This document shows positions 5,994 through 7,652 of a stretch of 7,652 nt of DNA, one piece after another; position 1 is the first letter of the stretch; each line of letters opens with the position of its first letter. The position numbers were made by a program, and so were the translations under genes. This DNA comes from an uncultured Eubacteriales bacterium (GTDB taxonomy: Bacteria; Bacillota; Clostridia; Oscillospirales; Acutalibacteraceae): NCBI GenBank assembly GCA_900313125.1, contig OMPZ01000045.1:1-7652 (forward strand). The letters are read 5' to 3'. The notes beneath the pieces are model-generated. The model saw only the letters and a program-made list of their open reading frames with translations. It was not told the origin of the DNA and ran no database searches.

Positions 5994-7652
5994 ATGAATA
6001 TACGAATCGGTTTTTCTGTAATTTTTGGAGTACTCATAGCTGCTCTCTTGTATTGCTCGATCAAAAGCTTCAAATCAAAGAAAGCGATATCCAACTCGGT
6101 CGCGCTGCTTGATCTTGCTTTTATACCACCCTTTATCGGCAATTTAATAATCATTTGCTCAAGCGTCAAGGAACTGTCGCTGGTAGGGTACTATATCTAT
6201 TTTGTAGGCATGGATCTTATAGTGCTCGCGCTGATGCGGTTTACAGAGGAATATTGCTCCGGTATCGGCAAAGGGCAGAAGGCTCCTGTTTTCATGTACC
6301 TGCTGCCGGCTGTGGATATCATACAGATACTCGCCAATCCCGTCTTTGGTCACTCCTTTAACGTAGAGCCTGTAGATGTACAGGGTCGTCCGTATTATCG
6401 GCTCATACCGTTTTTAGGACAGACGGTCCACCGTGTCATTGACTACTTTCTCTTTTTTGGTATTATTATCATTTTTATTATTGCTACGCTCAGAGCCGCA
6501 AAAATATACAGAGAACGTTACTCCGTTATTCTTGTCTCGATGGTTGTTGTTGTGATGTGGGAAACGTTCTACATTTTCTCGCGCACGCCTGTCGATCGCT
6601 CTATGATAGGCTTTGGCGTCTGCGGACTGCTGATCTACTACTTCTCCATGCACTACCGTCCGCTCAAGCTGCTTGACAGAATGCTCTCAAATATAGTAAC
6701 AGATATGTCCGATTATCTGTATGTGTACGATTCTATGGGCAAATGTATCTGGGCTAATGAGACGGGAATGAGATTTATTGATCTCCATGACGAGGATTAT
6801 GACAAGGTACCCGAGCAGCTCGAGAAAATTTTTGGTGAACGCAAGCACACACACGATGGCTGGAGCGGCAACCGGGTGATCGAAAAAGGCGATAACAAGT
6901 CTTATTACATGATCGAGAATCACCCCGTCAACGATAGCCGCAATCATCTTGACGGCTCGTACGTCGTTATACGCGACAATACGGAGGAAAAGCTCAAGGT
7001 GAAGCGCGAGATGTACAACTCGACTCACGACAGCCTGACAGATCTATTCACAAAGCAGTACTTCTATCAGCGCGTAAGAAATGCACTCAGCAAAAATACG
7101 GATATAGAGTATACGGCTTTATTTATCGACATTAAAAATTTTAAGCTCGTCAACGATATTTTCAGCACAGCGTTCGGCGATAAGGCTCTTATACAGATCG
7201 CCGAATGGATAAAAGCCACCATGACCGACAAATGCGTTTACGGCAGATTGATCGGCGACACGTTCGGAGTGCTTATCCCCAACGAGCAATTTGTAAGGGA
7301 TAAAAGCAAAATAGAAAGGGATCTAATAAACTTTACCGTCACAGACGGTACCCATGAACACCATTTGCTCATTCAGCTCGGCGTATACGAGATCACAGAC
7401 AGGACTACCGATGTTTCGGTGATGTTTGACAGAGCGCATCTTGCCCTTTCTACGATCAGCGAAAATTACAAAAAGCACATCGCATATTACGATCAGGATA
7501 TGAGGAACAAGGTGCTTTGGGATCAGCAGATCACCGCCGAGCTTTCAGACGCTATCGCAACCATGCAGATAAGACCGTACCTGCAGCCGATAACAGACCG
7601 ATCAGGCAAGGTGGTCGGCGCCGAAGCGCTGGCAAGATGGATACACCCCGAG
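5994..7652 (+). CDS. 7TM-PAS-degenerate GGDEF-EAL protein, likely c-di-GMP phosphodiesterase (C-terminus beyond window)
   Basis: Open reading frame of 553 residues that runs off the window end. The N-terminus (about 1-222) has seven predicted membrane helices (about 5-24, 34-57, 62-82, 98-116, 147-168, 178-197, 203-220), like the 7TM sensor found in some Gram-positive histidine kinases. A PAS-like domain follows (about 228-337, YLYVYDSMGKCIWAN opening it, YVVIRDNTEEK closing it). The GGDEF-type domain (about 340-500) has HDSLTDLFTKQYF and FIDIKNFKLVNDIF, but the active loop is IGDTF (420-424) instead of GGDEF, so cyclase activity is unlikely. It may instead bind GTP and regulate the next domain, as known for some composite phosphodiesterases. 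The EAL domain begins at about 515 with IRPYLQPI and GAEALARW (EAL at 544-546, metal-binding Glu544 present). The rest of its active site is outside the window. It probably hydrolyses cyclic di-GMP made by its upstream neighbour. Confidence 0.9.
   Translation, partial: MNIRIGFSVIFGVLIAALLYCSIKSFKSKKAISNSVALLDLAFIPPFIGNLIIICSSVKELSLVGYYIYFVGMDLIVLALMRFTEEYCSGIGKGQKAPVFMYLLPAVDIIQILANPVFGHSFNVEPVDVQGRPYYRLIPFLGQTVHRVIDYFLFFGIIIIFIIATLRAAKIYRERYSVILVSMVVVVMWETFYIFSRTPVDRSMIGFGVCGLLIYYFSMHYRPLKLLDRMLSNIVTDMSDYLYVYDSMGKCIWANETGMRFIDLHDEDYDKVPEQLEKIFGERKHTHDGWSGNRVIEKGDNKSYYMIENHPVNDSRNHLDGSYVVIRDNTEEKLKVKREMYNSTHDSLTDLFTKQYFYQRVRNALSKNTDIEYTALFIDIKNFKLVNDIFSTAFGDKALIQIAEWIKATMTDKCVYGRLIGDTFGVLIPNEQFVRDKSKIERDLINFTVTDGTHEHHLLIQLGVYEITDRTTDVSVMFDRAHLALSTISENYKKHIAYYDQDMRNKVLWDQQITAELSDAIATMQIRPYLQPITDRSGKVVGAEALARWIHPE

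Noticed and set aside
5267..6169. Leftward 300-codon frame opposite the cyclase gene
   Set aside because: It is antisense to a clear GGDEF protein, spans the gap to the next gene, has no ribosome binding site noted, and encodes no recognisable domain.

Overview
The window looks like chromosomal DNA of an anaerobic low-GC Gram-positive bacterium of the class Clostridia, plausibly Ruminococcus or another Oscillospiraceae member. This is inferred from strong GGAGG-type ribosome binding sites, consensus sigma-A promoters, VanS/OmpR-like two-component pairs with short extracellular sensors, and 7TM-PAS-GGDEF-EAL signalling proteins typical of that group. No sequence search was possible, so the genus is a guess.

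Layout. The left half (1-3460) is transcribed leftward and holds two consecutive two-component operons. The first operon is a canonical OmpR-type response regulator (2713-3384) joined by a TGATG overlap to a sensor kinase (1379-2713). The second starts from its own promoter and encodes an atypical regulator (673-1272) whose receiver has lost most of the phosphorylation site. It overlaps a second sensor kinase (from 686) that leaves the window just before its H-box. Both operon promoters carry the same 14-base element (minus strand TTGTTTATTTAAGG) where a -35 box would normally sit, suggesting one activator for both.

The middle (3540-3994) is rnpB, the RNase P RNA, also leftward, with a perfect TTGACA-17-TATAAT promoter and a strong intrinsic terminator. 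The right half is transcribed rightward from a promoter at 4111-4139. A leader of about 125 nt precedes a membrane diguanylate cyclase (4271-5920) with an intact GGDEF motif. It is followed by a 7TM-PAS-GGDEF-EAL protein (from 5994, cut off by the window end) whose GGDEF is degenerate but whose EAL motif is intact. These two would make and degrade cyclic di-GMP respectively.

The theme is membrane signal transduction on both sides of a housekeeping RNA gene. I see no mobile element, CRISPR array, tRNA or rRNA. Nothing here is clearly a wholly new system. The items most worth following are the degenerate regulator with a shortened winged helix, the shared promoter element, and the cyclase/phosphodiesterase pair with its leader.
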